From contig CAJQSF010000014.1 in the NCBI GenBank assembly GCA_905612495.1, positions 1-49,171 on the forward strand: a stretch of 49,171 bases of DNA, written 5' to 3'. The position numbers and the translations under genes are program-made. Origin of the DNA: an uncultured Candidatus Pelagibacter sp. GTDB lineage: Bacteria; Pseudomonadota; Alphaproteobacteria; Pelagibacterales; Pelagibacteraceae. This document shows positions 16,746-25,834 of this stretch, piece by piece (within the stretch, counting starts at the first letter, position 1; each line of letters opens with the position of its first letter). Under the pieces are notes generated by a model that made no database searches, was not told the DNA's origin, and saw only the letters and a program-made list of their open reading frames with translations.

Positions 16746-17576
16746 TTATCTTTCTCTAAATTTATCAGCCTCAAAGACACCTAGTACGTGAAAATCTTGG
16801 CAATGAAGTCCTAATTCTTCTAAAGATTTTTGAACTTTTGGATCTTCTATGTGACCATCTAGATCGCATAGGAAAAAATATGATTCAAATGAGTTTTGTT
16901 CTGGATAGCTCTGAAGCTTTGTTAGGTTTACACCATTAATCGCAAAACCTCCTAGAGACTGATAAAGTGCAGCAGGTTTGCTTTTCAATTTAAATAAAAA
17001 AGATGTTATGTATTTTTTATCTCCAAAATCTGGTTGATAAACTTCTTTACCCATAACTAAAAATCGAGTTGCATTGCTTTTTTCATTTTCAATGTTGGAT
17101 GCAAGTATTTTAAGTTTATAAATTTTTGCACTTAGTGAAGAAGCGATAGCCGCCTCACTTTTAATTTTTTTTTTTGAAATTGCTTCAGCAGAACCAGCTG
17201 TGTCAGCACGTACATGTTCAATGAAATTATTTTTTTTAATAAAATTTGAACATTGAGATAAGCCTTGTGCATGAGAAAATACATCTTTTATATCATTTAA
17301 GTTGGTTCCTGTTTGTCCTAATAAATTATGTTCAATTTTTTGAAAATGTTCTGCATAAATATTTAATCTATATTTAAAAATTAAGTATTCTATTCCAATG
17401 TTTCCAGTAATACGATTTGATTCAGGTATTACCATTCGTGAGCCACTTTCTGAGGATGCTTTAACGAAACACTCGTCAAACGTCTTACATGGTATAACTT
17501 CTGCATTAGGCTCAATTTCAAGTGCTGCTAAGTGTGAATAGGCCCCGAAGGTTCCTTGAATATAAATTTTACTCAT
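16746..17576 (-). CDS. pheA: Prephenate dehydratase
   Basis: Converts prephenate to phenylpyruvate for phenylalanine synthesis. The 276 residues form the stand-alone enzyme without fused chorismate mutase. The dehydratase domain shows IYIQGTFGAYSHLAA, ADTAGSAEAIS and the catalytic-region ATRFLVMG. An ACT domain follows from about 190 (SFLFKLKSKPAALYQSLGGF). The usual Phe-sensing ESRP motif reads QSYP in LTKLQSYP, so feedback control may be altered. It sits one base after kdsB in the same order as in many alphaproteobacteria (cytochrome c, kdsB, pheA). Confidence 0.94.
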   Translation of the reverse strand: MSKIYIQGTFGAYSHLAALEIEPNAEVIPCKTFDECFVKASSESGSRMVIPESNRITGNIGIEYLIFKYRLNIYAEHFQKIEHNLLGQTGTNLNDIKDVFSHAQGLSQCSNFIKKNNFIEHVRADTAGSAEAISKKKIKSEAAIASSLSAKIYKLKILASNIENEKSNATRFLVMGKEVYQPDFGDKKYITSFLFKLKSKPAALYQSLGGFAINGVNLTKLQSYPEQNSFESYFFLCDLDGHIEDPKVQKSLEELGLHCQDFHVLGVFEADKFRER

Positions 17577-17577
17577 T

Positions 17578-18318
17578 TTATATTTTATATTCCATAATTT
17601 TTTTTATAGCCAGATAATCTTCCTCAGTATCAACCCCAATAGGAGAAGATTTTGCTAAAGCTACATTTATTTTTAACTTATTGTCTAAAGCTCTTAACTG
17701 TTCTAATTTATTTTCTTTCTCATTATTTGTTTGATCCAGGTTAACAAACTTTTTTAATACACTTACTTTATAAGAGTAAATTCCAATATGATGATAAATA
17801 TTTTTACTAACTATTGATAAATTATCTCTAGTAAAATTTAATGCTTTTGGAAAATTACTTTCTGCCAACTTTTTATCTGTGATAACTTTAGTTACATTTC
17901 TATTATTTAACATTTTATCATCTTGAATTTTTGCTGCCAATGTACCTATTTCAGCATCTCGATTAATCATGAAATTATTCAAATTAATAATGTCGTCTTT
18001 ATCAATATCAGGTTCATCTCCTTGTAAGTTTAATATGTAGTCAATATTTTTTATATTCAGCTTTTCATAAGCTTCAAAAATTCTATCTGTGCCCGTTTTA
18101 TGATTTTTACTTGTTAAAATTGCCTTGCCTCCATTTTTTAGAACATCATTAAGTATCTCTTGATCATCAGTTGCAACTACCACTTCGCCGATATTAGCTT
18201 CTTCTGCTCTTTTAAAAACATGAGAAATAATCGATAAATTATTAATCTTTAGAAGTGGTTTGCCTGGTAGCCTAGTTGCTGCCATTCTTGATGGGATTAA
18301 TATTAGTGTTTTTGTCAT
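17578..18318 (-). CDS. kdsB: 3-deoxy-manno-octulosonate cytidylyltransferase
   Basis: Activates Kdo to CMP-Kdo for lipopolysaccharide inner core. The 246 residues start ILIPSRMAATRLPGKPLL, the nucleotide-binding signature, and continue with VVATDDQEI, LNLQGDEPDI and HIGIYSYKV, all in normal order and length. It is divergent from the cytochrome c gene over a 104-bp gap. It is functionally linked to kdsD and lptC-lptB at 24-26 kb, which together show that this organism makes Kdo-containing LPS. Confidence 0.96.
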   Translation of the reverse strand: MTKTLILIPSRMAATRLPGKPLLKINNLSIISHVFKRAEEANIGEVVVATDDQEILNDVLKNGGKAILTSKNHKTGTDRIFEAYEKLNIKNIDYILNLQGDEPDIDKDDIINLNNFMINRDAEIGTLAAKIQDDKMLNNRNVTKVITDKKLAESNFPKALNFTRDNLSIVSKNIYHHIGIYSYKVSVLKKFVNLDQTNNEKENKLEQLRALDNKLKINVALAKSSPIGVDTEEDYLAIKKIMEYKI

Positions 18319-18422
18319 TATAAAATTACCAATTTAATGCGTCTAAGAGACACAAAATTATAAAATTAAAAATTAAGTATTTTTTTAATTATCATGTTAT
18401 ATGTGAAAATAATTATAATTAA

Positions 18423-18962
18423 ATGGATTCGTTCGAATTAAATAAAATTATTGCTGCAATTTTAATGGTTGCACTGCTTGTAATCGGTTTAGGAAAGATT
18501 GCAGATGGTGTTTTTCATGTAAAGAAACCCAGGAACCCTGGATATCAAGTTGAAGTAGAAAGCCAATTGACTTCTGGAACCTCTCAAGCTGCTGAAGTAG
18601 TGGAAAAAATTAATATTATTGCACTTATGGCATTGGGTGATGTAGCAAGTGGAGAAAAAATCTTTAAAAAATGTGCAGCTTGCCACTCAATAAATAAAGG
18701 TGGAAAAAATAAAATTGGCCCCGCTTTATACAATGTTGTTGGGAGAGCAGTTGGTGGTGCGGATGATTATAAATATTCTAAAACTTTAGCTTCATATGGC
18801 AAAGAATGGACATTTGAGGAATTGAATGGATTCTTACAAAAACCTGCTTCTTACTTAAAAGGAACTAAAATGTCTTATGCTGGTTTAAGAAAAGAGAAAG
18901 ATAGAGCTTCTATAATTAAATACTTAAATCAGAACAGTGATAATCCTAAGCTACTACCTTAG
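18423..18962 (+). CDS. Membrane-anchored class I cytochrome c (CycM/c552-like)
   Basis: 179-residue c-type cytochrome. Residues about 9-28 are a hydrophobic helix (IIAAILMVALLVIGLG) that should remain as a membrane anchor, followed by a linker and a heme domain with CAACH (84-88) and the sixth-ligand Met at about 150 in LKGTKMSYAG. The class fits the anchored electron carriers between the bc1 complex and the aa3 oxidase in alphaproteobacteria (CycM of Bradyrhizobium, c552 of Paracoccus). It is divergent from kdsB and overlaps argF tail to tail by 9 bp. A TATAAT sits only 3 bp before the start, which could be chance or a leaderless start. Confidence 0.93.
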   Translation: MDSFELNKIIAAILMVALLVIGLGKIADGVFHVKKPRNPGYQVEVESQLTSGTSQAAEVVEKINIIALMALGDVASGEKIFKKCAACHSINKGGKNKIGPALYNVVGRAVGGADDYKYSKTLASYGKEWTFEELNGFLQKPASYLKGTKMSYAGLRKEKDRASIIKYLNQNSDNPKLLP

Positions 18963-19883
18963 TTTACCGAAACAATACAATAGAATACTTTTTTGAACAT
19001 GCACTCTATTAAGTGCCTGTAGCCATACTTTTGAATTTTTAGCTAGAAAAACTTCACTCGATACTTCAGTGCCTCTTGGTAGACAATGTAAAAAAGTTGC
19101 ATCTTTTTTGGCAAAGCTCATTAATTTTTTATTAATTTTAAAATTCTTAAAATCTTTAATTTTTTTAGTTTTATCAACTTTATCATTTAAAGAAATAACC
19201 TTATCTGAAAAAATAACATCAGCATTTTTTGCTGCTTTTCTAGCATCATTATAAATATTAATTTTTCCTTTATTTTTTTTTACCCAATCAAGTACAAATT
19301 TTTTGGGTTTATAATCTTTAGGGCAACCAATACTTAATTTAAAAGAAAACTTAACTGATGCAGTAATTAAACTATTGAGAACATTATTTGAGTCTCCAAC
19401 CCAACAAATATTTAATTCTGAAATCGGTTTTTTTTTAATCTCTTCGACTGTAAAAATATCTGATAAAACCTGCGTTGGGTGTGATGATGGACTCAATCCA
19501 TTAATAATAGGTATTGTTAAATATTTACTAAATTTCTCTATTTTTTTATCACTATCACTTCTCAACATAAAACCATCACAATAAGTTGATAAAATTCTTG
19601 CTGTATCAGCTAAACTCTCACCTCCTTTTCCAAGGTGTAGTTCATTTGTTCTAAGTATTATGGTTTCACCTCCCAATTGTTTTATTGCAAGGTAAAAGCT
19701 TAGTCTTGTTCTTAGACTTGATTTTTCAAACATTTGAATAAGTAATTTTCCCATTAAGGGCTTATCTTTATCGACTTCAAGTGTGTTGAATTTCTTTCTT
19801 CTATCTTTTCTTTTTTTTGCATCAATTAAAATTTTTCTAAGGTCTTTCGCAGGTATGTCTTTAAGTGTAATAAAATGGTTCAT
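18954..19883 (-). CDS. argF: Ornithine carbamoyltransferase
   Basis: Makes citrulline from ornithine and carbamoyl phosphate. The 309 residues have the carbamoyl-phosphate loop as SSLRTRLSF (the usual S-T-R-T-R has Leu for Thr), the HPTQVLSDI motif, and the C-terminal HCLPRGTEV containing the catalytic cysteine. Length is normal. It lies 2 bp after argD, and the pair forms an arginine operon with argJ 11 kb away. Confidence 0.95.
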   Translation of the reverse strand: MNHFITLKDIPAKDLRKILIDAKKRKDRRKKFNTLEVDKDKPLMGKLLIQMFEKSSLRTRLSFYLAIKQLGGETIILRTNELHLGKGGESLADTARILSTYCDGFMLRSDSDKKIEKFSKYLTIPIINGLSPSSHPTQVLSDIFTVEEIKKKPISELNICWVGDSNNVLNSLITASVKFSFKLSIGCPKDYKPKKFVLDWVKKNKGKINIYNDARKAAKNADVIFSDKVISLNDKVDKTKKIKDFKNFKINKKLMSFAKKDATFLHCLPRGTEVSSEVFLAKNSKVWLQALNRVHVQKSILLYCFGKLR

Positions 19884-19885
19884 TT

Positions 19886-21052
19886 TTATTTTTCAGTTAA
19901 ACAAACTTTTTTGATAATTTTAATAGCCATATCTATTTCTTGTTTTTTAACATTAAGTGGTGGAAGTATTCTTATAACATTTTCTGCAGCTCTAATTGTC
20001 AATAATTTATTATCCATTAATTTTTGAATAAATTTTGTTTGATCGTAGTGTAGCTGTAATCCAATCAATAAACCAACACCTCTCACTTCTTTAATTGTTT
20101 TTGGAAAATCCTTCTTTAGTTTATTTAGCTCAGAATAAAAATATTTTGATATCTTTTTAACATTAGAAAGAAATCCTTTTTTAAGTATTTGGTCTAAAAC
20201 TGCATTTCCGACAGACATTGCCAATGGATTTCCACCAAATGTTGAACCGTGGGTTCCTGCTGTCATTCCAAATGCTACTTTTTTGTTCATTAGGACTGCA
20301 CCAAGTGGAAAACCACCCCCAATACCTTTCGCTATTGGAACAATATCAGGTTTAATTTTTGCACTTTCAAAGGCAAAAAAAGTTCCAGATCTACCTATTC
20401 CACATTGAACTTCATCTAAAATTAATAAAATTTTTTTTTCATTACAAATTTTTCTTAGCCCCTTTAGACACCAATCTGGAATAACCTTAATTCCACCTTC
20501 ACCCATAACAGTTTCGACCATGATTGCAGCTGTTCTATTGGTTATAGATTTTTTTAATGATTTATGATCTCCAAATTCAAAGTGATCAAATCCATCAACT
20601 TTTGGGCCAAAACCTTCTGTCATTTTTTTTGATCCACTAGCATAAATTGTGGCCAATGTTCTTCCATGAAATGAATTTTTAACACAAAGAATTCTATTTT
20701 TTTTTGGTTGCCCTATTGAATAAAAATATCTTCTTGCAACTTTAATTGCTGCTTCTGTTGCTTCTGCTCCACTATTTTGAAAAATAATAAAATCAGCAAA
20801 AGTTTTTTTAGCCAATCTAGTAGCTAACTTTTCGCCTTCTGGAATTATAAATGCATTAGATACATGCCAAAGTTTTTTAGATTGTTTGTTAATTGCTTTT
20901 ATTAAATGTATGTTGGCATGTCCTAAGGAGTTAACCGCAATCCCTTGAACAAAATCTAAATATTTTTTTCCATTGATTGAATATAAAAAACTACCCTTTC
21001 CATATTTAAACGAAATTTTTCTTCTATTATAATTTTTTGCTAAAGCACTCAT
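19886..21052 (-). CDS. argD: Acetylornithine aminotransferase
   Basis: PLP enzyme that transaminates N-acetylglutamate semialdehyde, and possibly succinyldiaminopimelate in lysine synthesis. The 388 residues show SGAEATEAAIKVAR, the conserved NSFHGRTLAT, LDEVQCGIGRSGT, and the PLP lysine in DIVPIAKGIGGGFPLGA, with GTHGSTFGGNPLA after it. Operon with argF 2 bp downstream and the ABC-2 permease 3 bp upstream. Confidence 0.95.
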   Translation of the reverse strand: MSALAKNYNRRKISFKYGKGSFLYSINGKKYLDFVQGIAVNSLGHANIHLIKAINKQSKKLWHVSNAFIIPEGEKLATRLAKKTFADFIIFQNSGAEATEAAIKVARRYFYSIGQPKKNRILCVKNSFHGRTLATIYASGSKKMTEGFGPKVDGFDHFEFGDHKSLKKSITNRTAAIMVETVMGEGGIKVIPDWCLKGLRKICNEKKILLILDEVQCGIGRSGTFFAFESAKIKPDIVPIAKGIGGGFPLGAVLMNKKVAFGMTAGTHGSTFGGNPLAMSVGNAVLDQILKKGFLSNVKKISKYFYSELNKLKKDFPKTIKEVRGVGLLIGLQLHYDQTKFIQKLMDNKLLTIRAAENVIRILPPLNVKKQEIDMAIKIIKKVCLTEK

Positions 21053-21055
21053 GTT

Positions 21056-21868
21056 TTAAGACTTAATTTTATAACCTTTTTTGTAAAGAAAAAAAGCCAC
21101 ATACCACATTAGAATACTTAAAATTGTTAAATAAATTAATCCCACGCTTATTGATCCATCTGACTTTCCTAAAAAACCATATCTAAATCCATCAATCATA
21201 TAAAAGAACGGATTAATATGACTAATAGTTTGAAAAAATTTTGGAAGTTTATCTATGGAATAAAATACACCAGATAAAAAACTTAATGGGGTAATAACAA
21301 AGTTTGTGACAGTTGCTGTGTGATCAAATTTTTCAGCCCATAAACCAGTAATAAAACCTAAACTCCCCAGTATAAAGGCGCTTAAGAAACCAAAAATAAA
21401 AATAAATAAAATATTATTTATTGGCATCTCAACTATTAGTGAAAAAACACCTATTGAAATCATGGCAATTAAAAAACTTCTTGTAAGAGCTGCTAATATT
21501 ATGGCCATTGAAACTTCTAGTGCTGATAAGGGCGCATAAAGCATATCAACAATGTTTCCTTGGATTTTTCCAATCATTAATGATGAAACAGAATGACTAA
21601 ATGATTGAGTTAAAATGCTCATAGCAATTAAACCTGGCGCTAAAAAACTAATAAAAGAATAACCAAGAACATCTCCTCTATTATTTCCTAAAGCCAAAGA
21701 TAAAACTGACAAAAATAGCAGGCTTGATACAAGTGGAGATAGTAATGTTTGTTGCCAAACTGCCAAAAACCTATTGCATTCCTTAAGCCATAAACTTTTA
21801 AAGCCAATCCAATTTATAAAACCAAATTTTTTTACTTTAATTTGATATTTTTTATTCAATTCAACCAT
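21056..21868 (-). CDS. ABC-2 type transporter permease
   Basis: 270-residue integral membrane protein with about six hydrophobic segments (near residues 45-65, 75-95, 120-145, 150-175, 180-200 and 245-262). The segment LSFLSGVFYSIDKLPKFFQ and the following NPFFYMIDGFRYG are the ABC-2 signature of export permeases related to polysaccharide, drug and NodJ-type systems. No ATP-binding partner gene adjoins it here; the LptB at 25.8 kb belongs to another system. It lies 3 bp upstream of argD on the same strand and is divergent from gcrA. Substrate unknown. Confidence 0.88.
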   Translation of the reverse strand: MVELNKKYQIKVKKFGFINWIGFKSLWLKECNRFLAVWQQTLLSPLVSSLLFLSVLSLALGNNRGDVLGYSFISFLAPGLIAMSILTQSFSHSVSSLMIGKIQGNIVDMLYAPLSALEVSMAIILAALTRSFLIAMISIGVFSLIVEMPINNILFIFIFGFLSAFILGSLGFITGLWAEKFDHTATVTNFVITPLSFLSGVFYSIDKLPKFFQTISHINPFFYMIDGFRYGFLGKSDGSISVGLIYLTILSILMWYVAFFLYKKGYKIKS

Positions 21869-21990
21869 AAGTAATCATATATAAATTTTGAAAAATTTGT
21901 GTACAAAACAAAAATATCTATTGTTTTTTTTTTAATCTTGTGTGATCTGTATATAGTTATTAAATTTAATTAACATACTAAATATAGATT

Positions 21991-22488
21991 ATGAGCTGGA
22001 ACGAAGAAAAAGTTAGTAAATTAAAAGAGCTTTGGGGTAAAGGAAATACTGCAAGTCAAATCGCTGAAATTATTGGTGGTATTAGTAGAAATGCAGTTAT
22101 TGGTAAGGCGCATAGATTAAACCTGTCATCAAAAATCAAGACAAGAAATACTTTATCAAGTCAAAAACTTGATAATAATTTGGAAGAAAATAATTCTCAG
22201 CAAAAACAAAGTAGGAAAAGTAAGTTTAAGTCTTTACTTATTGAAAAAGATTTTGAGCCAGAAAATCCTAAAAAATTAGAAGAACTAGACGAAAGTTCTT
22301 GTAAGTGGCCTGTTGGGCATCCAGAAGAGGATTCCTTTTATTTCTGTGGAAGATCTTCTTTAAAGGATTTTTCATATTGTAAACTTCATTTACTGTACGC
22401 TTATCAGCCGAAAGGAAAGAAAGAAGATCCTACCACTGATAAAGAAGAAGCACCACAGTATGATGAAAAAAAAGTTAATACTGCTTAA
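21991..22488 (+). CDS. gcrA: GcrA family cell-cycle regulator
   Basis: Alphaproteobacterial transcription factor that binds DNA and sigma70; in Caulobacter it acts at promoters carrying CcrM-methylated GANTC. The 165 residues start with the GcrA helix-turn-helix SWNEEKVSKLKELWGKG ... ISRNAVIGKAHRL. The C-terminal sigma-interacting segment is CKWPVGHPEEDSFYFCGR ... YCKLHLLYAYQP, with conserved cysteines. The middle is a low-complexity Ser/Asn/Lys linker. Whether its regulon depends on methylation here cannot be seen. Confidence 0.95.
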   Translation: MSWNEEKVSKLKELWGKGNTASQIAEIIGGISRNAVIGKAHRLNLSSKIKTRNTLSSQKLDNNLEENNSQQKQSRKSKFKSLLIEKDFEPENPKKLEELDESSCKWPVGHPEEDSFYFCGRSSLKDFSYCKLHLLYAYQPKGKKEDPTTDKEEAPQYDEKKVNTA

Positions 22489-22508
22489 TAATAGTTTCTT
22501 CTAAAATA

Positions 22509-22622
22509 TTATTTTTTATTTTTATTTTTTCCATTAATGCCTCTGATTACAGACTTAATAATTAAATACGTCAGAAATGAAAAAATTAAATAAATTAAAA
22601 GATAGATAATATTAATGGCCAT
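22509..22622 (-). CDS. Putative 37-residue single-span membrane protein
   Basis: Small open frame in the gap between gcrA and the NDUFA9-like gene. Translation begins MAINIIYLLIYLIFSFLTYL, a hydrophobic helix of about 20 residues, and ends in a basic tail GKNKNKK. A TATAAT lies 7 bp before the ATG on the minus strand (read as TATAATctatctt), so a leaderless or very short leader transcript is possible. No clear Shine-Dalgarno. It could be a chance frame in AT-rich DNA; the positive tail after a full-length helix is the only positive sign. Confidence 0.35.
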   Translation of the reverse strand: MAINIIYLLIYLIFSFLTYLIIKSVIRGINGKNKNKK

Positions 22623-22658
22623 AAGATAGATTATAGAATCCTAATTTAAAAAATTCTA

Positions 22659-23627
22659 TTAAGAATTGCTTTGGTTGTATTTTTTAGTGGAAAATTGACC
22701 ACCTTCTCTCCACATATAACAATATTTTTCAACTTCCTCATCGAATAGCCTTGTGCTTGGAACCCCTACATCAGAATTAGTTTGATATTTATTTGAAGAA
22801 ATATTATCATACTTTAAGAGAGTAAGCTGATCTTCTGTTAATAGTGGTTTTGGGAATAATTGTAATAGTTTTGCTGACATACTTGCAGCAAAAAATGGAA
22901 TGGGAATTAATAATCTATTCTTGTTAATTAGTTTTAATAACTTTTTTAAAATTTCTTTTAAAGAAATAACTTCAGGTCCTATACATTCAATTATTTTTGA
23001 ATATATATTTTTAGAAATAACGTAATAGATAGTATCTGTTAAATCAGAACAATGAATTGGAGTAAATTTAGTATCTCCATTATAATAAAGTGGAAAGAAT
23101 GGAAGTCTGCTTAGCAAAGTCATAAAATTTGTAGTAAAATTATCATCTACAGAATAAACTATTGATGGTCTTAATATGGTAGCTAGTGGAAAATTTTTTT
23201 GAATATTAATCTCCCCCTCTAATTTACTTTTTGCATAGTCTGAATCTACAGCATTATTAATACCTAATGCAGATAAATGAATAAACTGTTGAACTTTATA
23301 CTCTTTACAAAGTTTGGCTAAAATAGATGGAAAGATAGAGTGAATATTTCTGAATGTATTTCCCTTGCCACTTTCATACAAAATACCAATTAAATTGATG
23401 CAAATATCAGTATGGGAAAAAAGTTTTCTAATTTTTGTCTCGTCAAAAATATTAGCTTCAACTATATCAATATAACCAGCATTAGCTTGGGTTTTTAATA
23501 CGTATCCTTTTTGATGAAGATTTCTAGTAACTACAGTAACCTTATAATTATTTTGAGTAAGCTTTCTAATTAAATGACGACCTATTTGACCACTACCACC
23601 AAAAATTAGACAATTTTTTGCTTTCAT
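22659..23627 (-). CDS. NDUFA9-like NAD(P)-binding protein (complex I 39-kDa subunit family)
   Basis: 322-residue atypical short-chain dehydrogenase. The Rossmann loop is IFGGSGQIGRHLIRKL at 8-23; the middle has HLSALGINNAVDSDYAKSKLEGE, and ATILRPSIVYSVDDNF is the segment typical of NDUFA9 homologues encoded alone in many alphaproteobacterial genomes. A role in complex I assembly or quinone biology is family knowledge, not visible here. The C-terminal PKPLLTEDQLTLLKYDN is also a family feature. Its ATG is only 16 bp from the divergent rnd start. Confidence 0.88.
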   Translation of the reverse strand: MKAKNCLIFGGSGQIGRHLIRKLTQNNYKVTVVTRNLHQKGYVLKTQANAGYIDIVEANIFDETKIRKLFSHTDICINLIGILYESGKGNTFRNIHSIFPSILAKLCKEYKVQQFIHLSALGINNAVDSDYAKSKLEGEINIQKNFPLATILRPSIVYSVDDNFTTNFMTLLSRLPFFPLYYNGDTKFTPIHCSDLTDTIYYVISKNIYSKIIECIGPEVISLKEILKKLLKLINKNRLLIPIPFFAASMSAKLLQLFPKPLLTEDQLTLLKYDNISSNKYQTNSDVGVPSTRLFDEEVEKYCYMWREGGQFSTKKYNQSNS

Positions 23628-23643
23628 ATATATATAATTAAAA

Positions 23644-24255
23644 ATGAATATTGATATTAAACTTCACAAAAATGACTTACCAGAAGATTTAGATTTAGGC
23701 AATATTATTGCAGTTGATGGAGAGTTTATGGGACTCAATGTCAAGCGCGATCCTTTATGTCTCATTCAAATATCTAGTGGAAATTCGGATGCACATATTG
23801 TTCAGTTAAATAGATCAAATTACAACGCTCCAAACTTGAATAAAATTCTTTCAGACGATTCAGTTACAAAAATATTTCATTATGGTAGGGCTGATATGGC
23901 TCACATCAAATATTATCTAAAGACTGAAACTAAAAATATTCTAGACACTAAGATTGCCTCAAAATTAGCTAGATCTTATTCTGATAGCCACTCACTTAAA
24001 ACTCTAATTAAAGAATTTATTAACATTGATGTTAGTAAACAATTTCAAAGCTCAGATTTTGGGGGTGAATTATCTCCTGCTCAGCTTAAATATTGTGCAA
24101 ATGATGTTGTCTATTTGCATAAAATTCATGAAGAATTAAATAAAATTCTTATAAGGGAAAAACGAGTTAATTTATATAATGACTGCTTAAAATTTTTAAA
24201 AACCAGAGTTGACCTTGATTTAGCTTTATTTAAAGATGATATATGGTCTCACTAA
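23644..24255 (+). CDS. rnd: RNase D-like 3'-5' exonuclease, short form
   Basis: DEDDy exonuclease of the RNase D fold. In 203 residues it has only the catalytic domain: AVDGEFMG (Asp25, Glu27) is Exo I, FHYGRADMAH holds the Exo II aspartate, and YCANDVVYLHKI is the Exo III Tyr-x3-Asp. HRDC domains of E. coli RNase D are absent, as in other short alphaproteobacterial homologues. The gene abuts kdsD with no gap (stop then ATG), a neighbourhood also common in alphaproteobacteria. A TATAAT at 23633-23638 is 5 bp from the start. Confidence 0.9.
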   Translation: MNIDIKLHKNDLPEDLDLGNIIAVDGEFMGLNVKRDPLCLIQISSGNSDAHIVQLNRSNYNAPNLNKILSDDSVTKIFHYGRADMAHIKYYLKTETKNILDTKIASKLARSYSDSHSLKTLIKEFINIDVSKQFQSSDFGGELSPAQLKYCANDVVYLHKIHEELNKILIREKRVNLYNDCLKFLKTRVDLDLALFKDDIWSH

Positions 24256-25227
24256 ATGAAAAAAAAAGATTATAAAAAAATTGCAAAAAGTGTAATCGAC
24301 TTAGAAATCAAAGCATTAAGGAAACTAAAAAAATCTATAAATAGTTCTTTTAATGAGGCGGTCGAGGCAATTGCAAAATGCCCCTCTAAAGTTATTTTGT
24401 GTGGAGTTGGAAAAAGTGGTCTTATTGCTGCAAAAATTTCTGCAACACTATCATCTGTTGGCACCCCATCATTTTCCCTTTCTGCTAACGATTGCTCTCA
24501 TGGAGACCTAGGTAGTATATCAAAGAGAGATGTATTAATTTTAATTAGCTACTCTGGATCTACTGAAGAGTTAAAGAATATTATTAAATATGCTAATAGA
24601 AATAAAATTAAATTAATTGGAATAATGTCTAAAAAAAACTCCATTTTATATAAAGCTTCTGATATTAAGCTTCTTATACCTGAGGTAGCAGAGGCAGGAC
24701 TTGGAATTGTACCAACTTCTAGCACAATAAATCAATTAAGCATTGGCGATGCTTTATGTGTAGCGACATTAAATAAAAAAAGTATTAGCAAAAAAGATTT
24801 TAAAAAATTTCATCCTTCAGGAAACTTGGGTTCTAGACTTAAATCTGTAGAAGATTTGATGTTAGTTAAAAATAAAATACCATTCATAGATGAAAATTCA
24901 TCAATGAAAAAAGCATTAAGTATTATCACACAAAAAAAATTAGGTACTTTGATTGTTCGAGATAGTAACAAAAATACATCAGGAATAATTACAGACGGTC
25001 AAATAAGACGTATAAATCAAAAAAATCAAAATTTATATGATCTAACGGTCAAACAAGTTATGACGAAAAATCCGATTAAAGTTGATAAAGAAATGTTGGC
25101 TGTAAAGGCACTATCTATAATGAATGAAAAAAAAATTACAAGCTTATGTGTGGTCAATTCATTAAATAAAAAGAAGACAATTGGTATTCTTCATATTCAT
25201 AACTTACTTCAAAATAATATTAATTAA
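24256..25227 (+). CDS. kdsD: Arabinose-5-phosphate isomerase (KpsF/GutQ family)
   Basis: Interconverts ribulose-5-phosphate and arabinose-5-phosphate, the first step of Kdo synthesis. The 323 residues comprise a SIS domain (VILCGVGKSGLIAAKISATL; LISYSGSTEELKNI; AEAGLGIVPTSST) and two C-terminal CBS repeats from about 205 (DLMLVKNKIPFIDE; VKQVMTKNPIKVDKE). This is the normal layout. It is followed after 7 bp by lptC, so Kdo synthesis and LPS export genes are in one run. Confidence 0.95.
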   Translation: MKKKDYKKIAKSVIDLEIKALRKLKKSINSSFNEAVEAIAKCPSKVILCGVGKSGLIAAKISATLSSVGTPSFSLSANDCSHGDLGSISKRDVLILISYSGSTEELKNIIKYANRNKIKLIGIMSKKNSILYKASDIKLLIPEVAEAGLGIVPTSSTINQLSIGDALCVATLNKKSISKKDFKKFHPSGNLGSRLKSVEDLMLVKNKIPFIDENSSMKKALSIITQKKLGTLIVRDSNKNTSGIITDGQIRRINQKNQNLYDLTVKQVMTKNPIKVDKEMLAVKALSIMNEKKITSLCVVNSLNKKKTIGILHIHNLLQNNIN

Positions 25228-25234
25228 CTTTTAA

Positions 25235-25834
25235 ATGTTAAAAAAGACCATACTCCAGGTATTTCTTTTAATTTTTATATTAATAATCTGTTTTATTTTT
25301 TTTAAAACTTATTTTAAAAAAGAAAATGACATTGAAAATGACAAAGAAGATGGCATTGAACAAATTGAACTAAAAAAAAATGATTCAAATAAAATAAAAC
25401 CTAATTTAATTTACAATATTGAATATAAGTCAAATAACAATAGTGCAAATAATTATACAGTATTATCTAAAGTAAGTGAACTTCCTGAAAAAAATTCAGC
25501 TACAATTGTAATGAAAGGTGTTGAGGCAACTATAAATGCCAAAAATAGCTCACCGATAAAAATACTTTCAGATAGTGCTATTCTCAATAAGATTACTTAT
25601 GATACTGTATTTTCAGAAAATGTTTTAATCACTTATGATGATCACTTAATAACATCTGATAAGCTAGATTTATTTTTTCAAAAAAATTTAGCAATTATTT
25701 CAAATGATATAATTTATAAAAACTTGAATACTACACTACAAGCAGATATGATTGAAATAGACCTACTTTCAAAAAAGTTAAGAATATTTATGAATGATAG
25801 TACAAAGAAAATTAAAATTTTAACTTTAAATTAA
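25235..25834 (+). CDS. lptC: LPS export protein LptC
   Basis: Bitopic inner-membrane protein of the Lpt bridge that passes lipopolysaccharide from LptB2FG to LptA. The 199 residues start with a membrane helix (about 7-27, ILQVFLLIFILIICFIFF) and a charged linker, then a periplasmic beta-jellyroll (LptC/OstA-type repeats from about 90, such as SDSAILNKITYDTVFSENV and DKLDLFFQ). Sequence conservation is low; the call rests on topology plus its place between kdsD and lptB. The usual lptA gene is not found between this gene and lptB, which share one base. Confidence 0.8.
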   Translation: MLKKTILQVFLLIFILIICFIFFKTYFKKENDIENDKEDGIEQIELKKNDSNKIKPNLIYNIEYKSNNNSANNYTVLSKVSELPEKNSATIVMKGVEATINAKNSSPIKILSDSAILNKITYDTVFSENVLITYDDHLITSDKLDLFFQKNLAIISNDIIYKNLNTTLQADMIEIDLLSKKLRIFMNDSTKKIKILTLN

